From Pseudomonas sp. 6D_7.1_Bac1 (GTDB lineage: Bacteria > Pseudomonadota > Gammaproteobacteria > Pseudomonadales > Pseudomonadaceae): 64,000 bases of DNA. Location of the stretch: contig NZ_JANLNW010000060.1 of the NCBI RefSeq assembly GCF_025465945.1, forward strand, positions 1 to 64,000. Reading direction: 5' to 3'. Under the pieces are notes generated by a model. The model was not told the origin of the DNA and did no database searches. It saw only the letters and a program-made list of their open reading frames with translations. This document shows, in pieces, positions 56,889 through 64,000 of this stretch (positions within the stretch are counted from its first letter, which is position 1; the number at the start of each line of letters is the position of its first letter). The translations under genes were made by a program, and so were the position numbers.

Positions 56889-58160
56889 TCAGACCGGCTC
56901 CTGGCCGCGTAACTGGCCATCACCGACCACGATGTACTTCTCGCAGGTCAGACCTTCGAGACCCACCGGGCCTCGGGCGTGCAGCTTATCAGTAGAAATG
57001 CCAATCTCGGCACCCAATCCGTATTCGAAGCCATCGGCAAAGCACGTCGGGGTGTTGATCATCACCGAGGCCGAATCGACTTCAGCCACAAAACGCCGGG
57101 CTTCGCCCTGGTGTTCGCTGACGATCGAGTCGGTGTGGTGCGAGCCGTAATGGTTGATGTGCTCGATCGCCTGGTCCAGGCCGTCGACCACCAGGATCGA
57201 CAGGATCGGCGCCAGGTATTCGGTGCTCCAGTCTTCTTCAGTGGCGGCCACGGCGTCGATGATCGCCCGGGTGCGCTCGCAACCACGCAACTCGACGCCT
57301 TTTTCGCTGAACTGTGCCGCCATCGCTGGCAGGAAATCCTTGGCGACCGCTTGATCGACCAACAGGGTTTCCATGGCACCGCAGATGCCGTAACGGTAAG
57401 TCTTGGCGTTGAACGCAATGCGCTGGGCTTTCGGCAACTCGGCGTGGGCACTGACATACACGTGGCAGATACCGTCCAGGTGCTTGATCACCGGTACGCG
57501 AGCGTCGCGGCTGACCCGTTCGATCAGGCCTTTGCCGCCACGCGGTACGATCACGTCGACGTACTCGGGCATGGTGATCAATGCGCCAACGGCGGCACGG
57601 TCGGTGGTTTCGACCACTTGCACCACGGCAGCTGGCAAACCGGCCTCGGCCAGACCGCGCTGAATGCAGGCGGCAATGGCACGATTGGAATGAATAGCCT
57701 CGGAACCACCGCGCAGGATGGTTGCGTTGCCCGATTTCAGGCACAGGCTCGCGGCATCGATGGTCACGTTCGGCCGCGATTCATAGATAATTCCGACCAC
57801 GCCCAGCGGCACGCGCATCTTGCCGACCTGGATTCCCGACGGCCGGTAACTCATGTCGCGGATCGAGCCGACCGGGTCGGGCAGCGCCGCCACCTGACGC
57901 AAACCGACAATCATGCCGTCGATGCGTGCGGGGGTCAGGGCCAGACGTTCGAGCATGGCCGGCTCAAGACCATTGGCCCGGCCTGCGGCCAGATCAAGTT
58001 CATTGGCGGCGGTCAACTCGGCGCGAGCGTTATCCAGAGCGTTGGCGGCAGCCAGCAGGGCGCGGTTTTTCTGCCCGGTACTGGCACGGCCGATCACACG
58101 GGAAGCGTCGCGGGCAGCGCGACCCAAACGGGTCATGTAGTCAAGAACGGACTCAGTCAT
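56889..58160 (-). CDS. proA: Gamma-glutamyl phosphate reductase
   Basis: ProA makes glutamate-5-semialdehyde with NADPH, step two of proline synthesis. The 423-aa aldehyde-dehydrogenase-like protein has LGVVGIIYESRPNVTIDAAS, LKSGNATILRGGSEAIHSN, VIVPRGGKGLIERVSRDARV, catalytic Cys region HLDGICHVYVSAHAELPKAQ, and NTPTCFADGFEYGLGAEIGI. Full length. First gene of the minus-strand run that continues through nadD, rsfS, rlmH and the rod genes. Confidence 0.96.
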   Translation of the reverse strand: MTESVLDYMTRLGRAARDASRVIGRASTGQKNRALLAAANALDNARAELTAANELDLAAGRANGLEPAMLERLALTPARIDGMIVGLRQVAALPDPVGSIRDMSYRPSGIQVGKMRVPLGVVGIIYESRPNVTIDAASLCLKSGNATILRGGSEAIHSNRAIAACIQRGLAEAGLPAAVVQVVETTDRAAVGALITMPEYVDVIVPRGGKGLIERVSRDARVPVIKHLDGICHVYVSAHAELPKAQRIAFNAKTYRYGICGAMETLLVDQAVAKDFLPAMAAQFSEKGVELRGCERTRAIIDAVAATEEDWSTEYLAPILSILVVDGLDQAIEHINHYGSHHTDSIVSEHQGEARRFVAEVDSASVMINTPTCFADGFEYGLGAEIGISTDKLHARGPVGLEGLTCEKYIVVGDGQLRGQEPV

Positions 58161-58334
58161 GGTCTCTGTGGTCTTGGCAAAGAGGAAAGCGGCAGATTAT
58201 AGCTGTCGCGCTCTCCTACTAACAGCGGTGACGGGCGGATGGTCGAAATGGACCGCAAAAAGACAGCGTTCAGCCTCGATTAAGTCTGGAGTTGTTATCA
58301 TTCCGTCACATTCAGCCTGAACACGTCGGCCGCC

Positions 58335-59018
58335 ATGTCCATTCTGACCACCGCGAAACTGCCAAAAGCCCTGCCTGACAGCTTTTTCAACCGTGATGCT
58401 CAGCTGCTTGCCTGTGAATTGCTGGGCAAAGTGATCCGTCATCGAGTCGGTGATCTGTGGCTTTCGGCACGAATTATCGAGACCGAAGCCTATTACTGCG
58501 AAGAAAAAGGCAGCCACGCCTCCCTCGGCTACACAGAAAAGCGTAAGGCTTTGTTTCTGGATGGCGGCCACATCTATATGTATTACGCCCGTGGCGGCGA
58601 TTCGCTGAACTTCAGTGCCCGCGGGCCGGGCAATGCGGTGCTGATCAAATCGGCTTACCCGTGGGTCGATGAAATCTCAGGCCCCGCGAGCCTGGCGCAG
58701 ATGCTGCTCAACAACCCCGACGCCAACGGTCGACCGCGCCCCTCGCAAAAGCTCTGCGCCGGCCAGACCTTGCTGTGCAAGGCGCTGGGCCTGAAAGTGC
58801 CGATCTGGGATGCCCAGCGCTTCGATCATGAAGTGCTGTTTGTCGAAGACGTCGGTACACCTCCCCCGCACATCATCCAGACCACACGCCTGGGCATTCC
58901 TCATGGCCGCGACGAACACCTGATGTACCGCTTCGTCGACAGCGCTTACGCGCCCTACTGCACCCGGAACCCTCTGCGACGCGGTCAGGTCGAAGACCGC
59001 GACTATTTCCTGCTTTGA
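58335..59018 (+). CDS. DNA-3-methyladenine glycosylase (AAG/Mpg family)
   Basis: This 227-aa enzyme of the mammalian-type AAG family flips out alkylated or deaminated purines and cuts the N-glycosidic bond. Family landmarks: LACELLGKVIRHRV, RIIETEAYYCEEKGSHASLG (catalytic Glu and Tyr, about residues 49-68), GHIYMYYARGGDSLNFSARG and GPASLAQMLLNNPDANGRPR. Complete. ATG start at 58335, divergent from proA with a 174-bp leader. The gene after it starts 45 bp later on the same strand. Confidence 0.93.
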   Translation: MSILTTAKLPKALPDSFFNRDAQLLACELLGKVIRHRVGDLWLSARIIETEAYYCEEKGSHASLGYTEKRKALFLDGGHIYMYYARGGDSLNFSARGPGNAVLIKSAYPWVDEISGPASLAQMLLNNPDANGRPRPSQKLCAGQTLLCKALGLKVPIWDAQRFDHEVLFVEDVGTPPPHIIQTTRLGIPHGRDEHLMYRFVDSAYAPYCTRNPLRRGQVEDRDYFLL

Positions 59019-59063
59019 AACATCCCCCCTGCGGGCCAATGAAAAAATAATGGAGTTGTATGT

Positions 59064-60380
59064 ATGGGCCCATGGCTCGATAGCCTGACCGTCTGGTTGA
59101 CGGTAAACCCGCAATGGCTGGCGGCGGCGGTATTCATAGTGGCCTGCGTTGAGTGCCTGGCGATTGCCGGATTGATCGTGCCCGGCACGGTATTGCTGTT
59201 TGCCATCGCCGTGCTGGCCGGCAGCGGCGCGCTGTCGCTGGGCGAAACACTGCTGCTGGGTTTTCTCGGCGGTTTATTCGGCGATGTGCTGTCGTATTTC
59301 CTGGGCAGGCACTTCCATCAGAACATTCGCCGTTTGCCAGGGTTGCGCCATCATCCGGAATGGATCAACGGCGCCGAAAGCTATTTCCAGCGCTATGGCA
59401 TCGTGAGCTTGTTGGTCGGGCGCTTTATCGGTCCGTTAAGACCGATGCTGCCGATGGTTGCCGGGATGTTCGACATGCCGTTCCCGCGTTTCTTTGCTGT
59501 CAGCCTGCTGGCGGGTGCAGGCTGGTCGGTGGCTTATCTGCTGCCGGGCTGGGCCACGGGCGCGGCGATTCGCCTGCCGTTACCTGAAGGTTTCTGGCCA
59601 CAAGCAGGGCTTGTGGTCGGTAGCATCGCGGTGCTGCTGGGCCTGAGCATCAACAGCAGCTTGCGCGGTCATCGCCAGACCACCGCACTGATCGCCAGCC
59701 TCAGCCTGGTGATACTGGGCGGACTGTTTATTGGCTACCCGCACCTTGGGGCCATCGATCAGGGTTTGATGGCGCTGGTTCAGGAACACCGCAGCCCGGC
59801 GCTGGATGAAGTCGCCGTGATGCTCACCCAGGTCGGCGACTTCAAGAATATGCTGGTGATCAGCGCAGCGCTGACGATCCTGCTGCTGGTCACGCGGCAG
59901 TGGCGGCACTTGATCTTTGCCGCCAGCACACTGCTAATCACTGCACTGGCAAACACCGGAACCAAGCTGCTGTTCGCACGGATGCGCCCGGACGTACTGA
60001 CCGAGCCGCTGACCAGCTACAGCATGCCCAGCGGCCATTCATCCGGCTCGTTTGCGTTATTCCTGACCCTGGCGGTACTGGCCGGTCGCGGCCAGCCAAC
60101 GCGCATGCGCCTGACCTGGCTGCTGCTCGGTTGCTTGCCGGCAGCGGCCATCGCCATGTCACGGGTTTATCTCGGTGCGCATTGGCCAACCGATGTACTG
60201 ACCGGTGCGGTGCTGGCAGCTTGCGTGTGTGCGGCCAGCCTGGCCGTGAGCCAGCGCCAGACACCCCTGAACCCAATGCCGGCCAAGGTCTGGTGGCAGG
60301 TCTTGCCGGTACTGGTGGCATTGATCGGGTTCTTCGCGCTGTGGAATGTGCCTCGTACCCTGTTGCGGTATGCCTACTGA
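59064..60380 (+). CDS. DedA-PAP2 fusion membrane protein
   Basis: This 438-aa protein joins two families. Residues about 15-190 are a DedA/VTT domain: FIVACVECLAIAGLIVPGTV, LGGLFGDVLSYFLGRHFHQN, GRFIGPLRPMLPMVAGMFDM. Residues about 235-415 are a PAP2 phosphatase with all three motifs: KLLFARMRPD, YSMPSGHSSGS, SRVYLGAHWPTDVLTG. DedA proteins flip undecaprenyl phosphate or other phospholipids and PAP2 enzymes dephosphorylate undecaprenyl pyrophosphate, so the fusion could couple release and return of the wall carrier lipid (inference). ATG start at 59064. Similar fusions are known in proteobacteria. Confidence 0.92.
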   Translation: MGPWLDSLTVWLTVNPQWLAAAVFIVACVECLAIAGLIVPGTVLLFAIAVLAGSGALSLGETLLLGFLGGLFGDVLSYFLGRHFHQNIRRLPGLRHHPEWINGAESYFQRYGIVSLLVGRFIGPLRPMLPMVAGMFDMPFPRFFAVSLLAGAGWSVAYLLPGWATGAAIRLPLPEGFWPQAGLVVGSIAVLLGLSINSSLRGHRQTTALIASLSLVILGGLFIGYPHLGAIDQGLMALVQEHRSPALDEVAVMLTQVGDFKNMLVISAALTILLLVTRQWRHLIFAASTLLITALANTGTKLLFARMRPDVLTEPLTSYSMPSGHSSGSFALFLTLAVLAGRGQPTRMRLTWLLLGCLPAAAIAMSRVYLGAHWPTDVLTGAVLAACVCAASLAVSQRQTPLNPMPAKVWWQVLPVLVALIGFFALWNVPRTLLRYAY

Positions 60381-60386
60381 CGCGCC

Positions 60387-60977
60387 TCAGGCAAACAACT
60401 CCCCCTGCAGCTCATCCAGCAACGCCTGAATCGCATCCAGGCGTTGCTGCGGGTCGTCGAGTTGCAGCAGGTCGATCTTGTCCAATTCTGAAAATGGCAA
60501 CAGGTACGCCAACTGATTCGCCAGCGATTGCTGGCCAGTGGCCTCGGTGCCCATGTTCAGCGCCTCGACCATCGGGTGTTCGGCCAGCGCCTTGAGCAAG
60601 GCAATGAGGTCGGCGTCTTCATCCTGCAAGGGTTGCTCGGGCAGATCACCCAGCCACTCGACATCGGCAACGGTCAGTTGATCGCGCTGGACCTCGGTAC
60701 GCAGCACATGAAAGCGTCGCCCACCCTGAACCCGAATGCCCAGCAGGCCGTTGTCCTGCTGTTTGAAATCGGTGATCAATGCTTCGCAGCCGACCAGTGC
60801 ATACCCCTCGGGCGCGACGCCGACTTCATCGCCATCCAGAATGCACACTACACCAAAGCCTGCCCCCTGCTTCATGCAGCGGCCGATCATGTCCAGGTAG
60901 CGCGCCTCGAATATCTGCAAATCGAGGATGCAACCGGGAAACAGCACTGTGTTCAGCGGGAAAAGCGCCAGGCTCAT
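60387..60977 (-). CDS. LON-substrate-binding-domain protein
   Basis: This 196-aa protein is a free-standing Lon N-terminal domain (PF02190 type). It starts SLALFPLNTVLFPGCILDLQ, then IFEARYLDMIGRCMKQG, GVVCILDGDEVG, and a helical C-terminus with QLAYLLPFSELDKIDLLQLD. It has no ATPase or protease parts, so it does not degrade proteins itself; E. coli has no close equivalent and the function is unknown. ATG start at 60977, 10 bp after lrgB on the same strand, so it is probably expressed with lrgAB. Confidence 0.88.
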   Translation of the reverse strand: MSLALFPLNTVLFPGCILDLQIFEARYLDMIGRCMKQGAGFGVVCILDGDEVGVAPEGYALVGCEALITDFKQQDNGLLGIRVQGGRRFHVLRTEVQRDQLTVADVEWLGDLPEQPLQDEDADLIALLKALAEHPMVEALNMGTEATGQQSLANQLAYLLPFSELDKIDLLQLDDPQQRLDAIQALLDELQGELFA

Positions 60978-60987
60978 AAAGGTTTCC

Positions 60988-61704
60988 TTAAACCACCATC
61001 GACACCGCCAACGGCAGGAATACCGCCGTGGCCACACCCATCAGGCTCATCGCCAACGCAGCAAATGCTCCACACTCTTCATTTTCCTGCAAGGCCACCG
61101 AGGTGCCAACCGCATGGGCGGTCATGCCCAGCGCCATACCTCGGGCTTCAGGGCTATGAACCCCCAGGCGCGTCAAAAGACTCGGGCCGAAAATCGCTCC
61201 GATCACCCCGGTAATCAACACGAACACCGCCGCCAGTGCCGCCACGCCACCGATCTGTTCGGCCACCAGCATGGCAATCGGCGAGGTCACCGACTTGGGT
61301 GCCATGGTCATCAGGATCATGTGCTCGGCACCGAACCACCAACCGAGCAACACCCCCATGCCGGTGGCAACCACGCCCCCTATCACCAGCGTAGTAAATA
61401 TCGGCCAGAACAGTTGCCGAATCCGTCTCAGGTTGAGGTAGAGCGGCACCGCCAGCGCAACGGTCGCCGGCCCCAGCAGAATACTGAGGATCTCGGTGCT
61501 TTTGCGGTACTCGGCGTACGTCAGCCCACAGCCAACTAACACGCCGATCACCAGCAGCATTGACACCAACACTGGCTGCAGGAAGATCCAGCGGGTTTTC
61601 TCGAACGTCGCCAGCACCAGTTGATACGCGCCCAGGGTAATGCCGATGCCGAACAACGGATGATGAATCACCGCCGCCAGGGCGCCCTGCCAGTCGAAGA
61701 TCAT
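60988..61704 (-). CDS. lrgB: LrgB/CidB family inner-membrane protein
   Basis: This 238-aa protein has about seven membrane helices and the LrgB signatures LLVIGVLVGCGLTYAEYRKS, LGPATVALAVPLYLNLRRI, LAPKSVTSPIAML-type MAPKSVTSPIAMLVAEQIGG and RGMALGMTAHAVGTSVALQE. LrgAB/CidAB pairs shape murein hydrolase export, programmed lysis or pyruvate and metabolite transport depending on species. The ATG at 61704 overlaps the lrgA stop by four bases (ATGA), which implies coupling. Confidence 0.9.
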   Translation of the reverse strand: MIFDWQGALAAVIHHPLFGIGITLGAYQLVLATFEKTRWIFLQPVLVSMLLVIGVLVGCGLTYAEYRKSTEILSILLGPATVALAVPLYLNLRRIRQLFWPIFTTLVIGGVVATGMGVLLGWWFGAEHMILMTMAPKSVTSPIAMLVAEQIGGVAALAAVFVLITGVIGAIFGPSLLTRLGVHSPEARGMALGMTAHAVGTSVALQENEECGAFAALAMSLMGVATAVFLPLAVSMVV

Positions 61705-62066
61705 TGCGAGTCCTCGGAGCGCGCAGCATGGCGCTTGACCAACCGCTGCATCAACACCCCGGCGAAGGCCATGGACAGCAGTTGCGACAACACCAGCGCG
61801 CCAACGATGGCCCAGAAGTCCGCGGCGATATCGGCGGCGTAAACCATCACCCCTACCGCCGGCGGCACCAGCAGCAATGGCAAATAACGCAGCAGGCTGC
61901 CGGCCGCCAGGTTCAGCGGTTCAGCCACTTCGCCGCGAATGACCAAGAACCCCAACAGCAACAGCAGGCCGATAATCGGCCCCGGCAGCACCGGCAAAAG
62001 CAAATGGTTGATGGCCGTGCCAAGCAATTGAAACAGCACCAGCCAGGTCAGGCCGCGTAGCAACAT
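61701..62066 (-). CDS. lrgA: LrgA/CidA family holin-like protein
   Basis: This 121-aa protein has four predicted helices: LVLFQLLGTAINHLLLPVLP, IIGLLLLLGFLVIRGEVAEP (the core LrgA pattern PGPIIGLLLLL), LLVPPAVGVMVYAADIAAD, and FWAIVGALVLSQLLSMAFAG. It resembles phage holins in size and topology and pairs with LrgB. ATG start at 62066. First gene of the lrgA-lrgB-LON operon. Confidence 0.9.
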   Translation of the reverse strand: MLLRGLTWLVLFQLLGTAINHLLLPVLPGPIIGLLLLLGFLVIRGEVAEPLNLAAGSLLRYLPLLLVPPAVGVMVYAADIAADFWAIVGALVLSQLLSMAFAGVLMQRLVKRHAARSEDSQ

Positions 62067-62262
62067 CCGTCATCTCCAGCAAAACTCATCCCCCACACGC
62101 GGGCCGAGCATTATAAGCACGACAACGCTATGCACCGGCATTCGCCAAAAGCATGGTCAGTTGACCTGAGCCAATTGTCATGTTGATCTAAAGTGGTTCT
62201 CTGGGAGGTCAAATCCCCCCATTCGAAAAACTATAAATCCGATGAACCCAAGGAGAGTCTCA

Positions 62263-62718
62263 ATGCCCTATGTTCCAGTTGCAGAGCTCAAAGATTATGT
62301 CGGCAAGGAACTCGGACGTTCCGAATGGCTTACGATCGATCAGGACCGCATCAACCTGTTCGCCGAAGCCACAGGCGATTATCAGTTCATCCACGTTGAC
62401 CCGGTAAAAGCCGCACAAACCCCGTTTGGCAGCACGATCGCCCACGGCTTCCTGTCGCTGTCACTGATCCCGAAACTGATGGAGGACATCCTGGTCCTGC
62501 CACAAGGTTTGAAGATGGTGGTCAACTACGGCCTGGACAGCGTGCGCTTCATTCAACCGGTGAAGGTCGACTCCAGAGTCCGGCTCAAGGTCGAACTGAG
62601 CGAAGTCACCGAAAAGAAACCTGGCCAATGGCTGCTCAAGGCCACCGCCACGCTGGAAATCGAAGGTCAGGAAAAACCGGCGTACATCGCTGAACCGCTG
62701 TCGCTGGCGTTCGTGTAA
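62263..62718 (+). CDS. MaoC-family (R)-specific enoyl-CoA hydratase-like protein
   Basis: This 151-aa single hot-dog-fold protein has the hydratase motif FAEATGDYQFIHVDPVKAAQ (about residues 34-53; Asp and His catalytic) and GSTIAHGFLSLSLIPKLMED. It resembles enzymes that hydrate trans-2-enoyl-CoA for beta-oxidation or polyhydroxyalkanoate supply; the true substrate is unknown. I start at ATG 62263 because AAGGAGAG is seven bases upstream; an in-frame ATG at 62242 has none. Stands alone, followed by a perfect hairpin. Confidence 0.9.
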   Translation: MPYVPVAELKDYVGKELGRSEWLTIDQDRINLFAEATGDYQFIHVDPVKAAQTPFGSTIAHGFLSLSLIPKLMEDILVLPQGLKMVVNYGLDSVRFIQPVKVDSRVRLKVELSEVTEKKPGQWLLKATATLEIEGQEKPAYIAEPLSLAFV

Positions 62719-62730
62719 CCCCTCGTGTGA

Positions 62731-62757
62731 TGCGAAACAGCTATAAGCTGTTTCGCA
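62731..62757 (+). terminator. Perfect hairpin after the MaoC gene
   Basis: TGCGAAACAGCT (62731-62742) and AGCTGTTTCGCA (62746-62757) make a 12-bp stem with loop ATA, 12 bp after the stop codon. There is no clear U-tract, so it may be a weak terminator or mRNA-end stabiliser. Confidence 0.55.
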
Positions 62758-62820
62758 CAGCTCTATATATCAGACACATAGCTGCGGCATACTCGCTCGC
62801 CTAATTGCCCGGATCCCGCT

Positions 62821-64000
62821 ATGCGCTCACTTGCACCCCTTGTTCTGACCCTGTTGCTCACCGCGTGTGGTGACGGCGAATCGCTGTTGCCCCCTGACGC
62901 ACGCCTGCCGGATGGCGGCCGTTACCGGGGTGATCTGGTCAATGGGTTGCTGCAAGGCCAGGGCCGGATCGACTACCCGAACGGCAGCTGGTACGCCGGC
63001 CAGTTCGACAAGGGCCAGTGGCACGGTCAGGGCGAATGGCACGGTAGCAACGGTGAGGTCTACCGTGGGGAATTCCAGCAAGGACTGTTCCATGGCCAGG
63101 GCACGCTGACCACCAACGGCAACAGCTACACCGGCGGTTTCAAACTCGGCCGGCGCGACGGTGAAGGCACCCTCAAAGAAGACGGCATGACCTACCGTGG
63201 CGAGTTCAAGGCCGATCAATATTCCGGCCTCGGCCGCCTCGAACTTGAGGACGGCAGTCAGTATCAGGGCCTGTTCGCCAATGGCAAACCCAACGGTGAA
63301 GGCCAGCGCGGCGATGCCAGCGGCAATCAGTTCACCGGCAATTTCGTCGATGGCCAGCTCGAAGGCAACGGCACCTTCAGCAGCGCCGAGGGCGACATTT
63401 ACGTTGGCGGCTTCAAACAGAATCAGTTGAACGGTAAAGGCCGCTACGAGAACGCCGACGGCGATGTGTGGGTCGGCCAATTCAAGGAAGGCGCGCTCAA
63501 CGGCAAAGGCGAATTGATTGGCGCCGATAACAGCCACTATATCGGCCAATTCAGTGATTGGCGCTTCACCGGTCAAGGCCGCTTGAACCTGGCGGACGGC
63601 AGCTTTTACATCGGCGAGTTCGACAACGACAGCTATCAGGGTCACGGCACGCTGGTGCTGACCGATGGCACCGTGCAAAGCGGTGACTGGATCAATGGCC
63701 AGCGTGTACGCGATGCCAACGGCAAGTTGCTGCCAGACACGCTTGAGCTGGGTTTGCTGGCGCAAGGGCGCCTGCTCGAAGAAGCGCTGGCCAATGTGCC
63801 TGCCTCGACCCCGGCAGTCGAACTGTACACCCTGACCCTGGGTGGCGACGGCAAGCAGAGCGTGTTTTTGCGCGAGTCCGACTACGTCAGCAACATGCTC
63901 GCCAGCCGCTTCGGCGCCTACGGCCAGATCCGCCTGGTCAACCATCGCGATCACCTCGGCGACCGACCGATGGCCACCCGCGAGAACCTGCGCCGCGCCG
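62821..64000 (+). CDS. MORN-repeat lipoprotein, probably with a C-terminal C13-type peptidase domain (cut by window end)
   Basis: The visible 393 residues open with a lipoprotein signal (APLVLTLLLTAC, Cys16). About eleven MORN repeats follow (residues about 30-285) of the form YRGDL, YAGQF, YRGEF, YTGGF, YIGEF, each followed by a GxGxL-type strand. After residue 300 the sequence becomes ELYTLTLGGDGKQSVFLRES and SNMLASRFGAYGQIRLVNHR, the start of what I recall as the C13 (legumain-like) peptidase domain found in Pseudomonas proteins of this kind. The catalytic His and Cys lie beyond the window, so this is unproven. ATG start at 62821. No stop codon before the window ends. Confidence 0.8.
   Translation, partial: MRSLAPLVLTLLLTACGDGESLLPPDARLPDGGRYRGDLVNGLLQGQGRIDYPNGSWYAGQFDKGQWHGQGEWHGSNGEVYRGEFQQGLFHGQGTLTTNGNSYTGGFKLGRRDGEGTLKEDGMTYRGEFKADQYSGLGRLELEDGSQYQGLFANGKPNGEGQRGDASGNQFTGNFVDGQLEGNGTFSSAEGDIYVGGFKQNQLNGKGRYENADGDVWVGQFKEGALNGKGELIGADNSHYIGQFSDWRFTGQGRLNLADGSFYIGEFDNDSYQGHGTLVLTDGTVQSGDWINGQRVRDANGKLLPDTLELGLLAQGRLLEEALANVPASTPAVELYTLTLGGDGKQSVFLRESDYVSNMLASRFGAYGQIRLVNHRDHLGDRPMATRENLRRA

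Overview
The window is a piece of chromosome from a Pseudomonas of the fluorescens group. The evidence is high-GC coding DNA, gene order that I recognise from Pseudomonas chromosomes (ladS-thiD-thiE-hemL, miaB-ybeZ-ybeY-ybeX-lnt, leuS-lptE-holA, proA-nadD-rsfS-rlmH-mrdA-rodA-mltB-rlpA-dacA-ybeD-lipB-lipA), and many copies of the Pseudomonas REP hairpin (core GAGCCTGCTCGC or its complement). Nearly all of it is core genome. I found no tRNA, rRNA, CRISPR array, transposase gene or prophage.

Layout. 1-6.7 kb: RhlE-type helicase, EamA exporter, DEDDh exonuclease, NYN-domain protein, DUF2076 protein, YciC-like membrane protein and an EEP-family hydrolase. 6.7-14.8 kb: the one clear accessory block, an AT-richer 0.8-kb leader, one giant gene (2323 codons) and a 335-bp tail. 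14.8-25.3 kb: HrpB helicase, small lipoprotein, cation-efflux protein, DUF6515 protein, AsnC/Lrp regulator, DUF2788 protein, RluE-like pseudouridine synthase, AMP nucleosidase and an AidB-like acyl-CoA dehydrogenase. 25.3-31.5 kb: LadS hybrid kinase, thiamin genes, hemL and a Sel1-repeat protein. 31.7-43.7 kb: DUF1820 protein, miaB, the phoH-like/ybeY/corC/lnt operon, a YdcF protein, a small hypothetical, leuS, lptE and holA. 43.9-46.5 kb: ArfA, a lytic transglycosylase lipoprotein and an LD-carboxypeptidase. 46.7-58.2 kb: one long minus-strand run for NAD and proline synthesis, ribosome assembly, the rod-shape elongation machinery, wall trimming and lipoate synthesis. 58.3-64 kb: DNA glycosylase, a DedA-PAP2 fusion, LrgAB with a LON-domain protein, a MaoC hydratase and a MORN-repeat lipoprotein cut by the window edge.

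The most interesting object is the giant gene at 7499-14470. The protein is laid out like a clostridial large toxin (cargo, cysteine protease, TcdA/TcdB-type translocation pore, C-terminal repeat region), but the front parts look different. There is a HopA1-like stretch, then an LSGC-plus-His motif of the CNF1/BLF1 glutamine-deamidase type, then a Cys-His-Asp protease with the RC(D/Y) motif of MARTX/Mcf 'MCF' domains. The pore assignment is the firmest; the cargo assignments come from motif reading and need profile searches.

Other points worth a look: an RNase III/terminator-type hairpin inside the 3' end of arfA, a 55-bp TA-flanked perfect inverted-repeat element before leuS, a minus-strand terminator with no gene feeding it upstream of the Lrp gene, and paired REP elements of two families placed almost only at gene ends.
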